A DNA stretch of 64,000 nucleotides from Nocardioides speluncae (GCF_003121585.1 NZ_QEOO01000001.1:124001-188000); one strand, 5' to 3'. Shown: positions 53,798-63,457, counted from the stretch's first letter. The notes: generated from the letters alone by a model not told the origin. Program-made: numbers and translations.

Positions 53798-54408
53798 AGG
53801 TACATCCCGCTCTGGTTCTCGTCCGGGTGGCCGGGCTGACCGCCGTGCGGGGCGGAGCCGGGCTGGGACGGACCACCGGGCTGCTGCGGGCCGCTTGCGC
53901 CCGGCGGCATCATCCCCGGAGGCAGCGCGCGGCGCATCTGCTCCAGCTGAGCGCGGGCCGCGACCTGCTGGGCGTAGATCGCGGTCTGGATGCCGTGGAA
54001 GAGGCCCTCCAGCCAGCCGACCAGCTGCGCCTGGGCGATCCGCAGCTCGCTCTCGCTCGGCGTACCTTCCTGGAAGGGCAGCGACAGCCGCTCCAGCTCC
54101 TCCACGAGCTCGGGAGCCAGGCCCGCCTCGAGCTCCTTGATCGAGGACTGGTGGATCTCCTTGAGCCGGATCCGGCTGGCCTCGTCGAGCGGCGCCGCCT
54201 TCACCTCTTCGAGGAGCTGGCGGATCATGCTGCCGATTCGCATCACCTTGGCCGGCTGCTCGACCAGGTCGGCGATGTGGCGCTCCTCCTCGTCGTCGCC
54301 GTCGGTCACGACCGCGTGCTCGCTGATCGCGCTCGCCGGTACCGTGCCGACCGGCTGCCCGTCCGGCCCCACGACGATGATCTGCTCCTCCGCCTGCTCT
54401 TCGCTCAT
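53794..54408 (-). CDS. bpa: Bacterial proteasome activator (Bpa/PafE, DUF2587)
   Basis: 204 residues. The helical core IADLVEQPAKVMRIGSMIRQLLEEVKAAPLDEASR to LVGWLEGLFHGIQTAIYAQQVAARAQL is the Bpa four-helix region. The Pro/Gly-rich tail ends SGMYL. Mycobacterial Bpa docks on the 20S proteasome with a C-terminal GQYL, and here the equivalent is GMYL. It forms an ATP-independent ring that feeds unfolded proteins to the proteasome, implying the organism has one. ATG 54408 gives the normal MSEE-type start. Confidence 0.93.
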   Translation of the reverse strand: MSEEQAEEQIIVVGPDGQPVGTVPASAISEHAVVTDGDDEEERHIADLVEQPAKVMRIGSMIRQLLEEVKAAPLDEASRIRLKEIHQSSIKELEAGLAPELVEELERLSLPFQEGTPSESELRIAQAQLVGWLEGLFHGIQTAIYAQQVAARAQLEQMRRALPPGMMPPGASGPQQPGGPSQPGSAPHGGQPGHPDENQSGMYL

Positions 54409-54462
54409 GCCGCCAACCTTATGGCCCGGTGCCGAACCGGGCGCTGGCTGAGGGTGGAGGAA

Positions 54463-54480
54463 TCCCCGGCCGGCCGGGGA
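54463..54480. repeat. Perfect 18-bp GC palindrome
   Basis: TCCCCGGCCGGCCGGGGA is self-complementary and directly abuts the 16-bp hairpin at 54481-54524, between bpa and the protease gene. Together they would form two adjacent strong stems, although a perfect palindrome folds poorly as RNA without a loop. Confidence 0.6.
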
Positions 54481-54524
54481 TCCCTGACGTTGTGGGCCAT
54501 TGCAACGCCCCACAACGTCAGGGA
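54481..54524. terminator. Strong hairpin downstream of the serine protease gene
   Basis: TCCCTGACGTTGTGGG (54481-54496) is perfectly complementary to 54509-54524 across a 12-nt loop. It begins 33 bp after the protease stop on the minus strand. No T-run follows, as is usual for high-GC actinobacterial intrinsic terminators. It would insulate bpa from the protease transcript. Confidence 0.65.
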
Positions 54525-54556
54525 GTGCCCGACAAGTCGGCCTTATGTCAGCCGGA

Positions 54557-55429
54557 TCAGTAGACGGTGACGCCGTACCTCTGCGCAGCCTCGACGACCG
54601 GCTGGTAGAAGGTGGTGCCGCCGGCGCTGCAGTTGCCGCTGCCGCCGGAGGTCAGGCCGAGGGCCTTCGAGCCGTCGTACAGCGCGCCGCCGGAGTCGCC
54701 CGGCTCGGCGCAGACGTTGGTCTGGATCATCTGCCGGACCGTGCCGCCGCCGGAGTACCGGACCGTGACGTTGAGCGCGGTGACCCGGCCGTTCTTGGTG
54801 CCGGTCGTGGAGCCGCGACGGGTCACCGACTCACCGACGAACGCGTTCGCCGCGGTGAAGCCGCCCGGGTGGCTGAGCGAGGTGTTGTCGTAGCGCACCA
54901 GCGCGTAGTCGTTGCCCGGGAAGCTCGACGCGACGGTCGGGCCGATCAGGGTGCTGTGGCTGGAGTTGGTGTACCAGGTGTCGGCCTCGTCGCCGCAGTG
55001 GCCGGCGGTCAGGAAGTAGTAGGTGCTGCCGCTGCGCACGTTGAAGCCGAGCGAGCAGCGGAACCCACCTCCGTAGATGGCGTCGCCTGCCGACCCCATC
55101 GGCCGGAACACGCCAGCGGTGCGCTTGATCGTGATCTTGGTGGCGTCACTCCCGGCAGTACGGCGGATCTCGGCCACCTCGGTGGCGTCGACCGTCTTGT
55201 CGATGGTGACCACGACCCGGTCGGTCTTGGCGTCGACGTACCAGGCGACACCGCCGACTCCGGACTTGTCGACGGCGGCACTGGCCGCCGCCAGCCGGCT
55301 GATGCCGGCGTTGTCTGCGGGCGCCGCTTGGGCGACCGGTGCGGCGAACAGCGAGGCCGAGACAGCGCTTACCGTGGCGGCCGCCGCGAGGGCGGACCGA
55401 TTCCGAGCAGGGTTGCGTTGGATCCTCAC
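54557..55429 (-). CDS. Secreted S1-family serine protease (streptogrisin/alpha-lytic-like)
   Basis: 290 residues. Signal peptide about 1-36 (AAPVAQA), a short pro-region (about 37-118), then the protease. The triad is His144 (FLTAGHCG), Asp174 (NDYALVRY) and Ser246 ([12 protein letters not shown]). [18 protein letters not shown] is the typical S1 specificity-pocket strand. Cysteines at FRCS/GHC and VCAE/GNCS form the expected pairs. It is a broad extracellular peptidase. Confidence 0.93.
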   Translation of the reverse strand: MRIQRNPARNRSALAAAATVSAVSASLFAAPVAQAAPADNAGISRLAAASAAVDKSGVGGVAWYVDAKTDRVVVTIDKTVDATEVAEIRRTAGSDATKITIKRTAGVFRPMGSAGDAIYGGGFRCSLGFNVRSGSTYYFLTAGHCGDEADTWYTNSSHSTLIGPTVASSFPGNDYALVRYDNTSLSHPGGFTAANAFVGESVTRRGSTTGTKNGRVTALNVTVRYSGGGTVRQMIQTNVCAEPGDSGGALYDGSKALGLTSGGSGNCSAGGTTFYQPVVEAAQRYGVTVY

Positions 55430-55616
55430 AGATTCCTCCTGAGGTGAGTGGGACCGTGGCGGGGTCCCGGGCGGGGTACCGAACCCTGGCCCCCGACCAC
55501 CTCACGTGGTCTAGGCCACTGCTCGGTAACTCAGGAGTATTCGCACCCGTCGCGCGCCCCGGCAAGGCATCCGGCTGGCGGATCTGGCTGCGGGATGGAC
55601 GCGGGTACGGCGAGAC

Positions 55617-58502
55617 TCAGGCCGGCTCGAACAGGTGCAGCCGGTGCGCGGTCGCGGCCGCCTCACCACGCGAGGCCACGCCGAGCTTGGCGAGGATGTT
55701 GGACACGTGCACGCTCGCGGTCTTCGCGGAGATGAACAGCTCGCCGGCGATCTCCCGGTTGCTGCGCCCGGCCGCCACCAGCGCCAGCACCTCCAGCTCG
55801 CGCTCGGTCAGCTGGAACGGCACCCGGGCCGCCTCGCTGTGCGCCCGGGCGCCGGCACCGAGCTCGACCCGGACCCGCCGTGCCAGCAGGTTGAGCTGGT
55901 CGAGGAGCGGTTCGGCGCGCAGCGGCTCGGCGAGCGCGGCGGCCTCGCGCAGCCGGTCGCCGGCTGCCTCCCGGTCGCCGAGTGCGGCGTACGCCGCCCC
56001 GGCCCGCATCAGCGCATAGGCGCGGGGGTGTGGCGCGGTCCAGGCAGCAGCCGCCTCGTCCCAGAGCGCCGGGTTGGCACCGGCCGCGCGGCTGACCTCG
56101 GCCGCGAAGCTCGCCGCGTACGCCGCGGCCACCGGCCCCGGCCGCTCGGCGTCGCCGGCGATCGAGCCGAGCCGGTCCAGCGCCGCCGTGTCGCCGGCGT
56201 CGACCGCGGCCCGAGCCGCGATGCAGAGCAGCGGCCAGGCGTAGCGCGGGCTGGCCATCACCAGCCGATCGCCGACGGCGTCGGTCAGCGCGGCGGATGC
56301 TCCGGCCGGGTCGCCCGCGGCCAGGGCCAGCTCGATGTCCAGCTCGGCCAGGGGCAGCACGAACGGCGACGGCGTCTCGCCGATCAGCTGCCGCAGCTCG
56401 TCGGCGACCCGGATCGCGGCCTCCACCTCGCCGCGGTCGATCGCGATCCGGCCCCGGAAGACCAGCAGCTGGGCGCGGCCGAACGCCGTCGGGTCCAGCG
56501 CGAGCGCGTCGTCGACCACGGCCAGCGCGTCGTCCCAGCGGCCCTCGGCGGTGAGCGCCTCGGCGAGTCCTTGGGCGATGTTCGCCGCCCCGAACCGGGC
56601 CAGCCCGAGCTGCGCGGTGCGGCGGAGGCCTTCGTGGCCGGTGGTGATCGCGGCGGCGTGCGCACCGGTCGCGGTGTGCGCCTCGACCAGGGCGGCGTAC
56701 GCCATCAGCTCCAGCCCGCCCAGGTCCAGCCCGCGGGCGCGGCGCACGGTCTCTGCGAGCGCCGGGAGTACGTCGCGTCCCTGCCGCGCGTCGATCCTGG
56801 CCAGGACTACCTGCGCCTCGACGGCGTACTCCGGTTCACCGATCTGCTCGGCGAGCGCCAGCTCCTCGGTGGCGAGCGGCCGCGCCTGCGCACACTCGTC
56901 GCGCCGGATCAGCGTGCGGGCGAGCTGGCCCAGGGCCTCGGCCCGGACCACGGTCGGCTTCGCGGCCACCTCGACCGCCTCGCGCAGGTCGTCGAGCTCG
57001 CCGGGGAGCATCACCTGCAGTCGCACGTAGGCCCGCTCCAGCAGCAGCCGGGCGCGGGTCTCGGGGTCGCCGTCCGGCCCGAGCTCGCGCAGGCCCTCCT
57101 CGACCAGCTCGAGTCCGCGCGTGGTGTCGGCCGCCCAGCAGGCCGCGTCCGCTGCTGCCTCCAGCACGGTCCCGCGGTCCACCCCGATCGCGGCCGCGGC
57201 GTCCGGCGCCACCGGCCACAGTGCGAGCACCTGGTCCAGCATCCGCACCTGCTCGGGGTAGGCGAGCTGGCGTGCCGCCTCTGCCGCCGCCGTCCAGGCG
57301 GCCGTGAGGGCGCGCTCCGGCTCGCGGGCGCCGTGCCAGTGCAGCGCGAGCCCGACCGGCGCCCAGAGGTCATCGGGCTCGAGCCCCGGATCCTCCGTGA
57401 GTGCCTCGGCGTACGCGCGGTGCAGGCCGGCGCTCTCGCCGGCCAGCAGGTCGTCCTCGACCGCGGCCCGGATCAGCTGGTGCCGGAACGCGTAGCCGCC
57501 GGGGTCGCGGGACAGCACCTGGCCACCGACTGCCGCCCGCAGCGCCGCGTTGAGCTCGGCGTCCGGCAGCCCGGTGACCCGGGCGAGCAGCGGATGGCTG
57601 ACCCGGGTGCCGCCCACCGCGGCTGCGCGCACCACCTGTTGCGCCGCGTCCGGCAGCTCACCCACCACCTGCAGCATCAGGTCGCGCAGCGAGGTGGGCA
57701 GCTCGGTGCGCAGCGAGCCGTCGGCGTCGACCAGCGACTCGGTGAACAGGGGTACGCCGCCGCCGCGCGCCAGCACCTCGTTGACCACCGACGGGTCCGC
57801 CGGCCGGCCGAGCATGCCTTCGAGCTGGGCGGCGACCTGGTCCCGGTTGAGCCGGGCGAGCACGGCATGGGTGACCCCGCCGAGCCGCTCGACCCGGCCG
57901 AGCATCGCCCGGAGCGGATGGCCGTCGGCCAGGTCCTCGGTGCGGTACGTCGTCACCAGCTGGACGCGGGTCGAGCACAGGTTGGGGACCAGGAACGCGA
58001 CCAGGTCGCGGGTCCCGGCGTCGGCCCAGTGGAGGTCCTCGACGACCAGCACCACCGGCCGCTCCTCGGCAAGCCGTTCCAGCAGCCGCAGCAGCGCCTC
58101 GAACAGGCGGGCCTTGGCCAGCTGCGGCTCGGCGTCATCGGCGGGTACGCCGAGCGTGGGGAGCAGTCGGGCCAGCTCGCGGGCGGCGTACTCGTCGACC
58201 AGGCCGGCCACGCCGTCCGCGCCGTACTCCCGGACGACGTCGCGCAGCGCCGCCGCGAAGGGCGCGTAGGGCAGGCCGGCCTCGCTGAGCTCCAGGCAGG
58301 ACCCCTGCAGGATCCGCGCGCTGCCGCGCACCCGCGCGGTGAACTCGCGCACCAGCCGGGACTTGCCGCCGCCGGCCTCGGCGCCGATCAGGGTGATCTT
58401 GGGCGTCCCGTCCGCCGATGCCTCGTGGGCCGCAAGCAGCCCGGCCAGCTCTTCCTCGCGTCCCGCGAACAGCGGGCTGACCAGGCGACTCACGCTCGCC
58501 AT
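55617..58502 (-). CDS. Large LuxR-family regulator with AAA ATPase domain (LAL type)
   Basis: 961 residues. An N-terminal AAA-16/NB-ARC-like domain has Walker A GAEAGGGKSRLV (about residues 39-50) and Walker B VLVVEDLHWADAGT. A long helical TPR-like middle precedes the C-terminal LuxR helix-turn-helix LTERELEVLALVAAGRSNREIAGELFISAKTASVHVSNIL. LAL regulators control antibiotic or catabolic genes in response to an unknown ligand. ATG 58502 (MASVSRLVSPLFAGREEEL) gives the usual start; the longer frame runs through a repeat. The nearest plausible targets are the methyltransferase-EamA-hydrolase genes. Confidence 0.9.
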   Translation of the reverse strand: MASVSRLVSPLFAGREEELAGLLAAHEASADGTPKITLIGAEAGGGKSRLVREFTARVRGSARILQGSCLELSEAGLPYAPFAAALRDVVREYGADGVAGLVDEYAARELARLLPTLGVPADDAEPQLAKARLFEALLRLLERLAEERPVVLVVEDLHWADAGTRDLVAFLVPNLCSTRVQLVTTYRTEDLADGHPLRAMLGRVERLGGVTHAVLARLNRDQVAAQLEGMLGRPADPSVVNEVLARGGGVPLFTESLVDADGSLRTELPTSLRDLMLQVVGELPDAAQQVVRAAAVGGTRVSHPLLARVTGLPDAELNAALRAAVGGQVLSRDPGGYAFRHQLIRAAVEDDLLAGESAGLHRAYAEALTEDPGLEPDDLWAPVGLALHWHGAREPERALTAAWTAAAEAARQLAYPEQVRMLDQVLALWPVAPDAAAAIGVDRGTVLEAAADAACWAADTTRGLELVEEGLRELGPDGDPETRARLLLERAYVRLQVMLPGELDDLREAVEVAAKPTVVRAEALGQLARTLIRRDECAQARPLATEELALAEQIGEPEYAVEAQVVLARIDARQGRDVLPALAETVRRARGLDLGGLELMAYAALVEAHTATGAHAAAITTGHEGLRRTAQLGLARFGAANIAQGLAEALTAEGRWDDALAVVDDALALDPTAFGRAQLLVFRGRIAIDRGEVEAAIRVADELRQLIGETPSPFVLPLAELDIELALAAGDPAGASAALTDAVGDRLVMASPRYAWPLLCIAARAAVDAGDTAALDRLGSIAGDAERPGPVAAAYAASFAAEVSRAAGANPALWDEAAAAWTAPHPRAYALMRAGAAYAALGDREAAGDRLREAAALAEPLRAEPLLDQLNLLARRVRVELGAGARAHSEAARVPFQLTERELEVLALVAAGRSNREIAGELFISAKTASVHVSNILAKLGVASRGEAAATAHRLHLFEPA

Positions 58503-58518
58503 CTTGTCACCCGCCGCT

Positions 58519-58558
58519 GGTTGACGAAGTTGCGCTAGCAACTGTCTCGAAACCAAGG
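58519..58558. repeat. Nocardioides-type dispersed palindrome, copy 2 (intergenic)
   Basis: GGTTGACGAAGTTGCGCTAG continues CAACTGTCTCGAAACCAAGG. It matches 49686-49724 with a few changes and one extra base, and keeps inner (AGTTGC/GCAACT) and outer (GGTT/AACC) complementarity. It lies between the hydrolase stop and the LuxR start. Confidence 0.65.
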
Positions 58559-58561
58559 CCC

Positions 58562-59389
58562 TCACCTATGGGTGTGCCGGAGCAGGGCCGGCACGAACAC
58601 GTCCCAGGACTCTGGGGGTACGTCGTGACCGACGTCCTCCAGCACCAGCAGCTCGGCATCCGGGATCGCGGCCGCCAGCGCCTCGCCGTGCTTCGGTGGG
58701 AAGTACGGGTCGAGCTCGCCCTGGACGACCAGCGCCGGAGCCGCGAGGTCGCCCCAGCCGCCGCCCTTGGGCTCGTCGAACCGCATCGCGAAGTGGTTGG
58801 TCAGCGAGGCCGCCATGTCGGTCGCCCGGGCCACGTCCCGCTCCGCCCGGGTCCGAACCGCCGCCTCGTCGAAGTACGGCGACCGGCCGGCGCACTCCCG
58901 GATCGCCTCGACCAGCTCGTCGACCACGGTCGCCGGCTTGGCCGGCTCGGTCGGAGCGCCGCCAGGCTCCTCGGCGACATCGCCGCCGTCCTCCACCTCG
59001 CCGGTCGTGGTGGTGACGAACGTCAGCGTGGCGACCCGCTCCGGGTGGTCGACGCCGAGGAACAGCGCCGTACCCCCGTTCATCGAGCGGCCGACCACGT
59101 GCGCCCGGTCGATGCCGAGCGCGTCGAGGACGCCGACCGCGTCGCGGGCCAGGTCGCTCATCGCGTACGGCGGCTCGCCGACCGGGTAGCTCACCGAGCG
59201 TCCGGTGTCGCGCTGGTCGTAGCGGACGACATACCTTCCGCCGGCCGCCAGCAGCGAGCAGAGCTCCTCCTCCCACCAGAGCATCGACGCCTGCGCCCCG
59301 TGGATCAGCAGCAGCGCCGGGTCCGCCGGGTCGCCGAAGGTCTCCACGCAAAGGGGTACGCCGTTCGCGGTGACCATTCGCTCGCTCAT
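58562..59389 (-). CDS. Alpha/beta hydrolase
   Basis: 275 residues. LLLIHGAQASMLWW is the oxyanion region, YVVRYDQRDTGRS a strand typical of the family, and HVVGRSMNGGTA the nucleophile elbow (Ser in G-R-S-M-N; the last position is usually Gly). LVVQGELDPYFPP and LEDVGHDVPPE supply Asp and His. It resembles esterase/TAP-like hydrolases. It overlaps the EamA gene by 4 bp (ATGA). Confidence 0.88.
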   Translation of the reverse strand: MSERMVTANGVPLCVETFGDPADPALLLIHGAQASMLWWEEELCSLLAAGGRYVVRYDQRDTGRSVSYPVGEPPYAMSDLARDAVGVLDALGIDRAHVVGRSMNGGTALFLGVDHPERVATLTFVTTTTGEVEDGGDVAEEPGGAPTEPAKPATVVDELVEAIRECAGRSPYFDEAAVRTRAERDVARATDMAASLTNHFAMRFDEPKGGGWGDLAAPALVVQGELDPYFPPKHGEALAAAIPDAELLVLEDVGHDVPPESWDVFVPALLRHTHR

Positions 59390-60321
59390 GCCACGGCCGC
59401 CTCTCGGGCCAGCGTGGGGAGCTCGGCCGCCGGGTGCTCCTCCGGCTCGCCCGCCAGCTCCTCGATCTGCCGGCGCGGACCGGCGGTGGCCAGGATCGAG
59501 CCGAGGATCACCAGCGGGAAGCCGACCAGCATGCCCGGGGTCAGCGGCTCGTTCAGGATGGCCACGCCGAGGACCAGGGCGACGGCCGGGTTCACGTAGG
59601 TGATCACCGTCGCCCGGGCCGGGCCGGCCTCCGCGACCAGCGCGAAGAAGATCAGGAACGCCGCGGCGGTGCAGACCAGGCCGAGCCCGATCACCGACCA
59701 CACGGCCTCGGTCGAGACGGCGTGCTGCGGCCAGGCGGCCGGGGTGAACGGCGCGTACACCAGCGTGGCGATGGTCAGCGAGGTGGCGATCACGCCGAGC
59801 GGCGGTACGTCGGCCAGGTGGCGGTTGATGATGATCGGGCCGACGGCGTACCCGAAGGCGACGCCCGCGATCGCGGCCACCGCGCCGAAGTCGCTGACCT
59901 GGATGTCCAGCCCGACCAGCCCGGCAACGCCGCCGAAGCCGACCAGCAGCCCGGTGATCCGGCGCCGGTCCAGCTTGTCGGCACCGATCCGGGTCACGAT
60001 CACCGCTGCGATCAGCGGCACGACCGCGATCATCAGGCCGGCCGTGGAGCTGTTGATGGTCCTCTCCGCGTGGCCCAGCAGGAACCACGGGCCGACGATC
60101 TCGACGGCCGTGAAGGCCAGCAGCGGCTTCCAGTGCCGCAGCGCCGGGCCGACGACTCCGGCGCGGACCGCGATCGGGAGCAGGACCGCCACCGCGATCA
60201 GGCAGCGCAGGAACGCCACCACAACCGGGTCGATCTCGAGAACCGCAACGCGGATCATCAGGTAGGGCACGCCCCACAGCACGCTCAGCGCACCGAACAG
60301 CATCCAGCCTCGCTTGGTCAT
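59386..60321 (-). CDS. EamA-family (DMT) transporter
   Basis: 311 residues with ten predicted helices in two EamA repeats (FGALSVLWGVPYLMIRVAVLEIDPVVVAFLR and SVIGLGLVCTAAAFLIFFALVAEAGPARATVITYVNPAVALVLG). It probably exports small metabolites. The tail is charged (RQIEELAGEPEEHPAAEL). The ATG at 60321 overlaps the methyltransferase stop by one base; a GTG at 60324 is possible. Confidence 0.9.
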   Translation of the reverse strand: MTKRGWMLFGALSVLWGVPYLMIRVAVLEIDPVVVAFLRCLIAVAVLLPIAVRAGVVGPALRHWKPLLAFTAVEIVGPWFLLGHAERTINSSTAGLMIAVVPLIAAVIVTRIGADKLDRRRITGLLVGFGGVAGLVGLDIQVSDFGAVAAIAGVAFGYAVGPIIINRHLADVPPLGVIATSLTIATLVYAPFTPAAWPQHAVSTEAVWSVIGLGLVCTAAAFLIFFALVAEAGPARATVITYVNPAVALVLGVAILNEPLTPGMLVGFPLVILGSILATAGPRRQIEELAGEPEEHPAAELPTLAREAAVA

Positions 60322-60977
60322 CACTCTGCTCCGCTCTCGTTGCGGTTCTCGTCGGTGGTGTCACTCGTCTTGGTGGCCAGCACGGTCAGCCAGGGCTCAT
60401 CGGAGTCCTCGAGGCTGCGCGCGGCCCAGGTGGTCGTCAGTCCGGCAGCCGCCAGCCGGGCCCGGAAGTCATCGCCGTCCCAGAAGACGACGTGGTAACG
60501 GCTGCCGGACTCGCCGACCTCCCACTGCTCGCCGACGCCCTCGCGGACCGAGACCAGGAAGCTGCCGCCCGGCCGCAGCGCCGCCGCGACCTTCGCGAGC
60601 ACCCGGTCGGTGTCGTCGCGCTCGATGTGGAGCAACACGCACAGCGCCAGGACGGCGTCGTACGGGCCGCCGTACTCGTCGTAGATCGCGTCCAGCACCT
60701 CGGCCTGCTTGCCGCGGCCGCGCTGGAGCTCGACGAACGCGCGGGTGATGTCGGTACGCCGTACCGTCGGCCCGAACGACTCCACGAAGTCGGCGTCCCA
60801 GCCGGGCCCGGACCCGATCTCGAGGATCTGTCCGGTCGGCGGGACGGCGACGACCAGGCGTCGCAGCGCCGCGGATCCGACGCCATCCGGGCTGGCGGTC
60901 GACTCGGCGTAGTCCCGGGCGATCCGCTCGTACGACGCCACGGTCTCCCTGTTGCTGGTGATCGTGTGCTGGCTCAT
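60321..60977 (-). CDS. Class I SAM-dependent methyltransferase
   Basis: 218 residues. Motif I ILEIGSGPGWDADFVE binds SAM, RRTDITRAFVELQR is motif II, and YDAVLALCVLLHIERDD and LRPGGSFLVSVREG complete the fold. Substrate unknown. It is the first gene of a three-gene overlapping unit with an exporter and a hydrolase, so a small-molecule modification and efflux role is plausible. ATG 60977 (MSQHTITSNRE) was chosen over 60983. Confidence 0.88.
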   Translation of the reverse strand: MSQHTITSNRETVASYERIARDYAESTASPDGVGSAALRRLVVAVPPTGQILEIGSGPGWDADFVESFGPTVRRTDITRAFVELQRGRGKQAEVLDAIYDEYGGPYDAVLALCVLLHIERDDTDRVLAKVAAALRPGGSFLVSVREGVGEQWEVGESGSRYHVVFWDGDDFRARLAAAGLTTTWAARSLEDSDEPWLTVLATKTSDTTDENRNESGAE

Positions 60978-61055
60978 GCCCACAACCTGTTCCTAAGGCC
61001 CCCTTTGTGGCATGAGGCACCTGCCCTATCTCTCGGGGTAGGGCGGTCTCAGGAG

Positions 61056-61091
61056 TGTCCGGAGTAAAGAAATTCCGGACATTTCGGAATT
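61056..61091. promoter_or_regulatory. Inverted-repeat region upstream of the first choice-of-anchor P gene
   Basis: TGTCCGG (61056-61062) pairs with CCGGACA (61075-61081). Overlapping it, AATTCCG (61071-61077) pairs with CGGAATT (61085-61091). The block CCGGACATTTCGG recurs as CCGGACAATTCGG (63498-63510) upstream of the paralogue, at a similar distance from its start. Confidence 0.5.
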
Positions 61092-61173
61092 CGGAGACAT
61101 GGCATCGGAGGCATACCTACGCTGATGGCGCTTCACCACCCACCACCTGCTCCACGCTGGAAGGACCGGCACC

Positions 61174-62435
61174 GTGCGTCCCGTTTCTCGACCGCTCACT
61201 CGGGCGGCAACCCTGTTCCTGGCGCTCGGTCTCGCCGTCGCCAGTCCCCTCGGCGGGCTCTCGCCCGTCGCGCCGGCAAGCGCCGACGTGGTTCTCACCG
61301 ACTACGGCTTCTCCAACAGCGCATGGGGCACCGAGGTGGTCGGCGGCAGCCTTCCGGTCGGCAGCGGCGCGACCGCCCACATCGTGACCTCCTGCACGCG
61401 CAAGGCCGGGCTGGACAAGACCAACGAGATCGTCGGCGTCGACCTCGGCGGCCAGGTCAAGGTCAGCGGCGTCAAGAGCCGGAGCCGGACCTACCGCGGC
61501 GGCGGCGGCTTCCACTCCTGGTCGCAGAGCTACCTCGCGAAGGTGGACCTCGGCGGCGGCGCGCCGTCCTCAAGGGCATCACCACGACGTCGCACTCCTG
61601 GGTGGACGCTGCCGGCAAGTACCACGCCTCGTCCAGCATCGGCGGCACCCTGAAGATCGGGCCGCTGCCGGAGGCGCCGCTGCCCGACCCGGGCTCGACC
61701 CCGATCCCGATTCCCGGCGTCGGCCTGCTCTCGATCGGCCACTCCAACTCCACGGTCAAGGCCGGTCAGGCCTACAACCAGCGGATCGCCGTACTGATCA
61801 AGCTCGACGCGAGCGGCAGCACCGTGAAGATCGGGCGCGCCGGCTCGATGATCGTCGGCAAGGTCAAGGAAGGCGTCATGGGCGGCAGCGCCTACGGCTC
61901 GACCGTGACCGCGCTGAACGGCGTCGTCACCTCCGGCAAGACCGCGCTGCTCGGCGTACCGTGCCAGGGCACCAACGGCAACTGGCTGCACCGCAACACC
62001 GCCGGCATCAACGTCCCCGGCGTCGCCGCGATCGGTGCCACCAACAGCGCCACCATGGGTGACCGCGGTCCGGCCGGCGCCGCCAAGGCGGTGGCCCGGA
62101 ACTCGGTGGCCAGCATCAACCTGGGTGGCGGCCAGCTCGTGATCAAGGGCATCTCCTCGGAGGCCCGGGTCGAGAAGTCCAGCTCCGGCAAGATCACCAC
62201 CAAGGCCACCTTCGGCGTCCTCAAGCTCACCGACCCGACCGGGACCACCCGCGACCTCTTCCCGGGCCAGACACTCGAGATCCCGGGGCTCGGCGTGATC
62301 AGTGCCGGCAAGGTCTCCAAGTCGAAGTACAAGGTGACGGCGTCCGCGGTCTACATCGAGCTCCTTCCGGGCACCCCCGGAGCGACGATCATCAAGCTCG
62401 GCAACTCGCAGGCGAGCCTGGTCCCGACCGGCTGA
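61174..62435 (+). pseudogene. Choice-of-anchor P family secreted protein, frameshifted
   Basis: GTG 61174 (GGAAGGA upstream) opens a frame with signal peptide (LFLALGLAVASPLGG.. ASA), then VVLTDYGFSNSAWGTEVVGGSLPVGSG. The frame is lost near 61555-61566: after KVDLGGG the expected AVLKGITTTSHSW continues one frame over and runs to 62435 (GILKL.., PGQTLEIPGLGVISAG, IIKLGNSQASL). One missing base in a GGCGGCGGCGC run explains it. It could be a sequencing error, a real mutation or slippage; both halves are well preserved, which argues for a recent event or error. The intact paralogue starts at 63602. Confidence 0.75.
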
Positions 62436-62491
62436 GCCGCGCGCGCCGGTCAGTCTGGTCACATCTGGGGCGGCCGGATCGTCAGGGGGTC

Positions 62492-63457
62492 ATGAGCGAC
62501 GGAAGAATGACGCGAGTGACCCCCGAGCCCCAGGAGTACCTCGCCCAGCAGTTCGAGGCCGACCGCACCCACCTGCGTGCGGTGGCGTACCGACTGCTCG
62601 GCTCGACGCACGAGGCCGACGACGCGGTGCAGGAGGCGTGGCTGCGGCTCAGCCGCTCCGACGCCGGCAGCATCGACAACCTCAGCGGCTGGCTCACCAC
62701 CGTGGTCGCCCGGGTGTCGCTGGACATGCTGCGCTCGCGCAAGGCGAAGCGGGAGTCACCGATCGAGTTCGACGGCTACGAGGTGGCCACGCCCCTGACC
62801 ACCCAGTCCGCACCGGCGGCGCAGGAGCAGGCCGACCGCGCGGACCCGGAGCGGCGCGCCGTCCAGGCGGACGCGGTCGGGCTGGCGATGCTCGTCGTAC
62901 TCGACAAGCTGACGCCGCCGGAGCGGCTGGCGTTCGTGCTGCACGACATGTTCGCGCTCGCTTTCGACGAGATCGCGCCGATTGTGGACCGCTCGCCAGC
63001 GGCCACCCGGCAGCTGGCGAGCCGGGCCCGGCGGCGGGTGCAGGGGACGCCGGAGCCGCAGGCGGACCTGCCCCGCCAGCGCAAGGTGGTCGACGCCTTC
63101 CTGGCCGCCGCCCGCGGCGGCGACTTCGAGGCGCTGCTGGAGGTGCTGGACCCCGACATCGTGATGCGAGCCGACCAGGTCTCGGTGCGGAACGCGGCGG
63201 GCAAGGAAGCGGCGGGTGCGCCGAGGCTGGCCCCCCAGATCCGCGGCGCGGCTGCGGTTGCGGCGGCGCTCAAGGGTACGATGCAGGCGGCCCGGCCGGC
63301 GCTTGTCGACAACCAGATCGGCGTCGCCTGGGCGGTCGGTGGCGTGCCGAAGGCGGTCTTCGTGATCACTTTCGACGGCGACCGGATCGCCGACATCGAC
63401 CTGATCGGCGAGCCCGACGGGATCGGGGCGCACCGTCTGCAGCTGCTCGACGGCTAA
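62492..63457 (+). CDS. ECF sigma factor, SigJ type with C-terminal SnoaL-like domain
   Basis: 321 residues. Region 2 is LRAVAYRLLGSTHEADDAVQEAWLRLSRS and WLTTVVARVSLDMLRSRKAK; region 4 is LTPPERLAFVLHDMFALAFDEIAPIVDRSPAATRQLASRARRRV. The C-terminal ~125 residues (KVVDAFLAAARGGDFEALLEVLDPDIVMRADQVS) form the SnoaL/NTF2-like extension typical of ECF41/SigJ factors, which regulates activity in cis instead of through an anti-sigma factor. AGGGGGT lies before ATG 62492. It lies between two choice-of-anchor P genes that share a promoter-proximal motif. Confidence 0.92.
   Translation: MSDGRMTRVTPEPQEYLAQQFEADRTHLRAVAYRLLGSTHEADDAVQEAWLRLSRSDAGSIDNLSGWLTTVVARVSLDMLRSRKAKRESPIEFDGYEVATPLTTQSAPAAQEQADRADPERRAVQADAVGLAMLVVLDKLTPPERLAFVLHDMFALAFDEIAPIVDRSPAATRQLASRARRRVQGTPEPQADLPRQRKVVDAFLAAARGGDFEALLEVLDPDIVMRADQVSVRNAAGKEAAGAPRLAPQIRGAAAVAAALKGTMQAARPALVDNQIGVAWAVGGVPKAVFVITFDGDRIADIDLIGEPDGIGAHRLQLLDG

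Noticed and set aside
58562..60364. One 600-codon frame spanning the hydrolase and part of the EamA gene
   Set aside because: The upstream half is Arg/Gly/Pro-rich shadow of the EamA gene in another frame. The real hydrolase begins at 59389 with an ATGA overlap.
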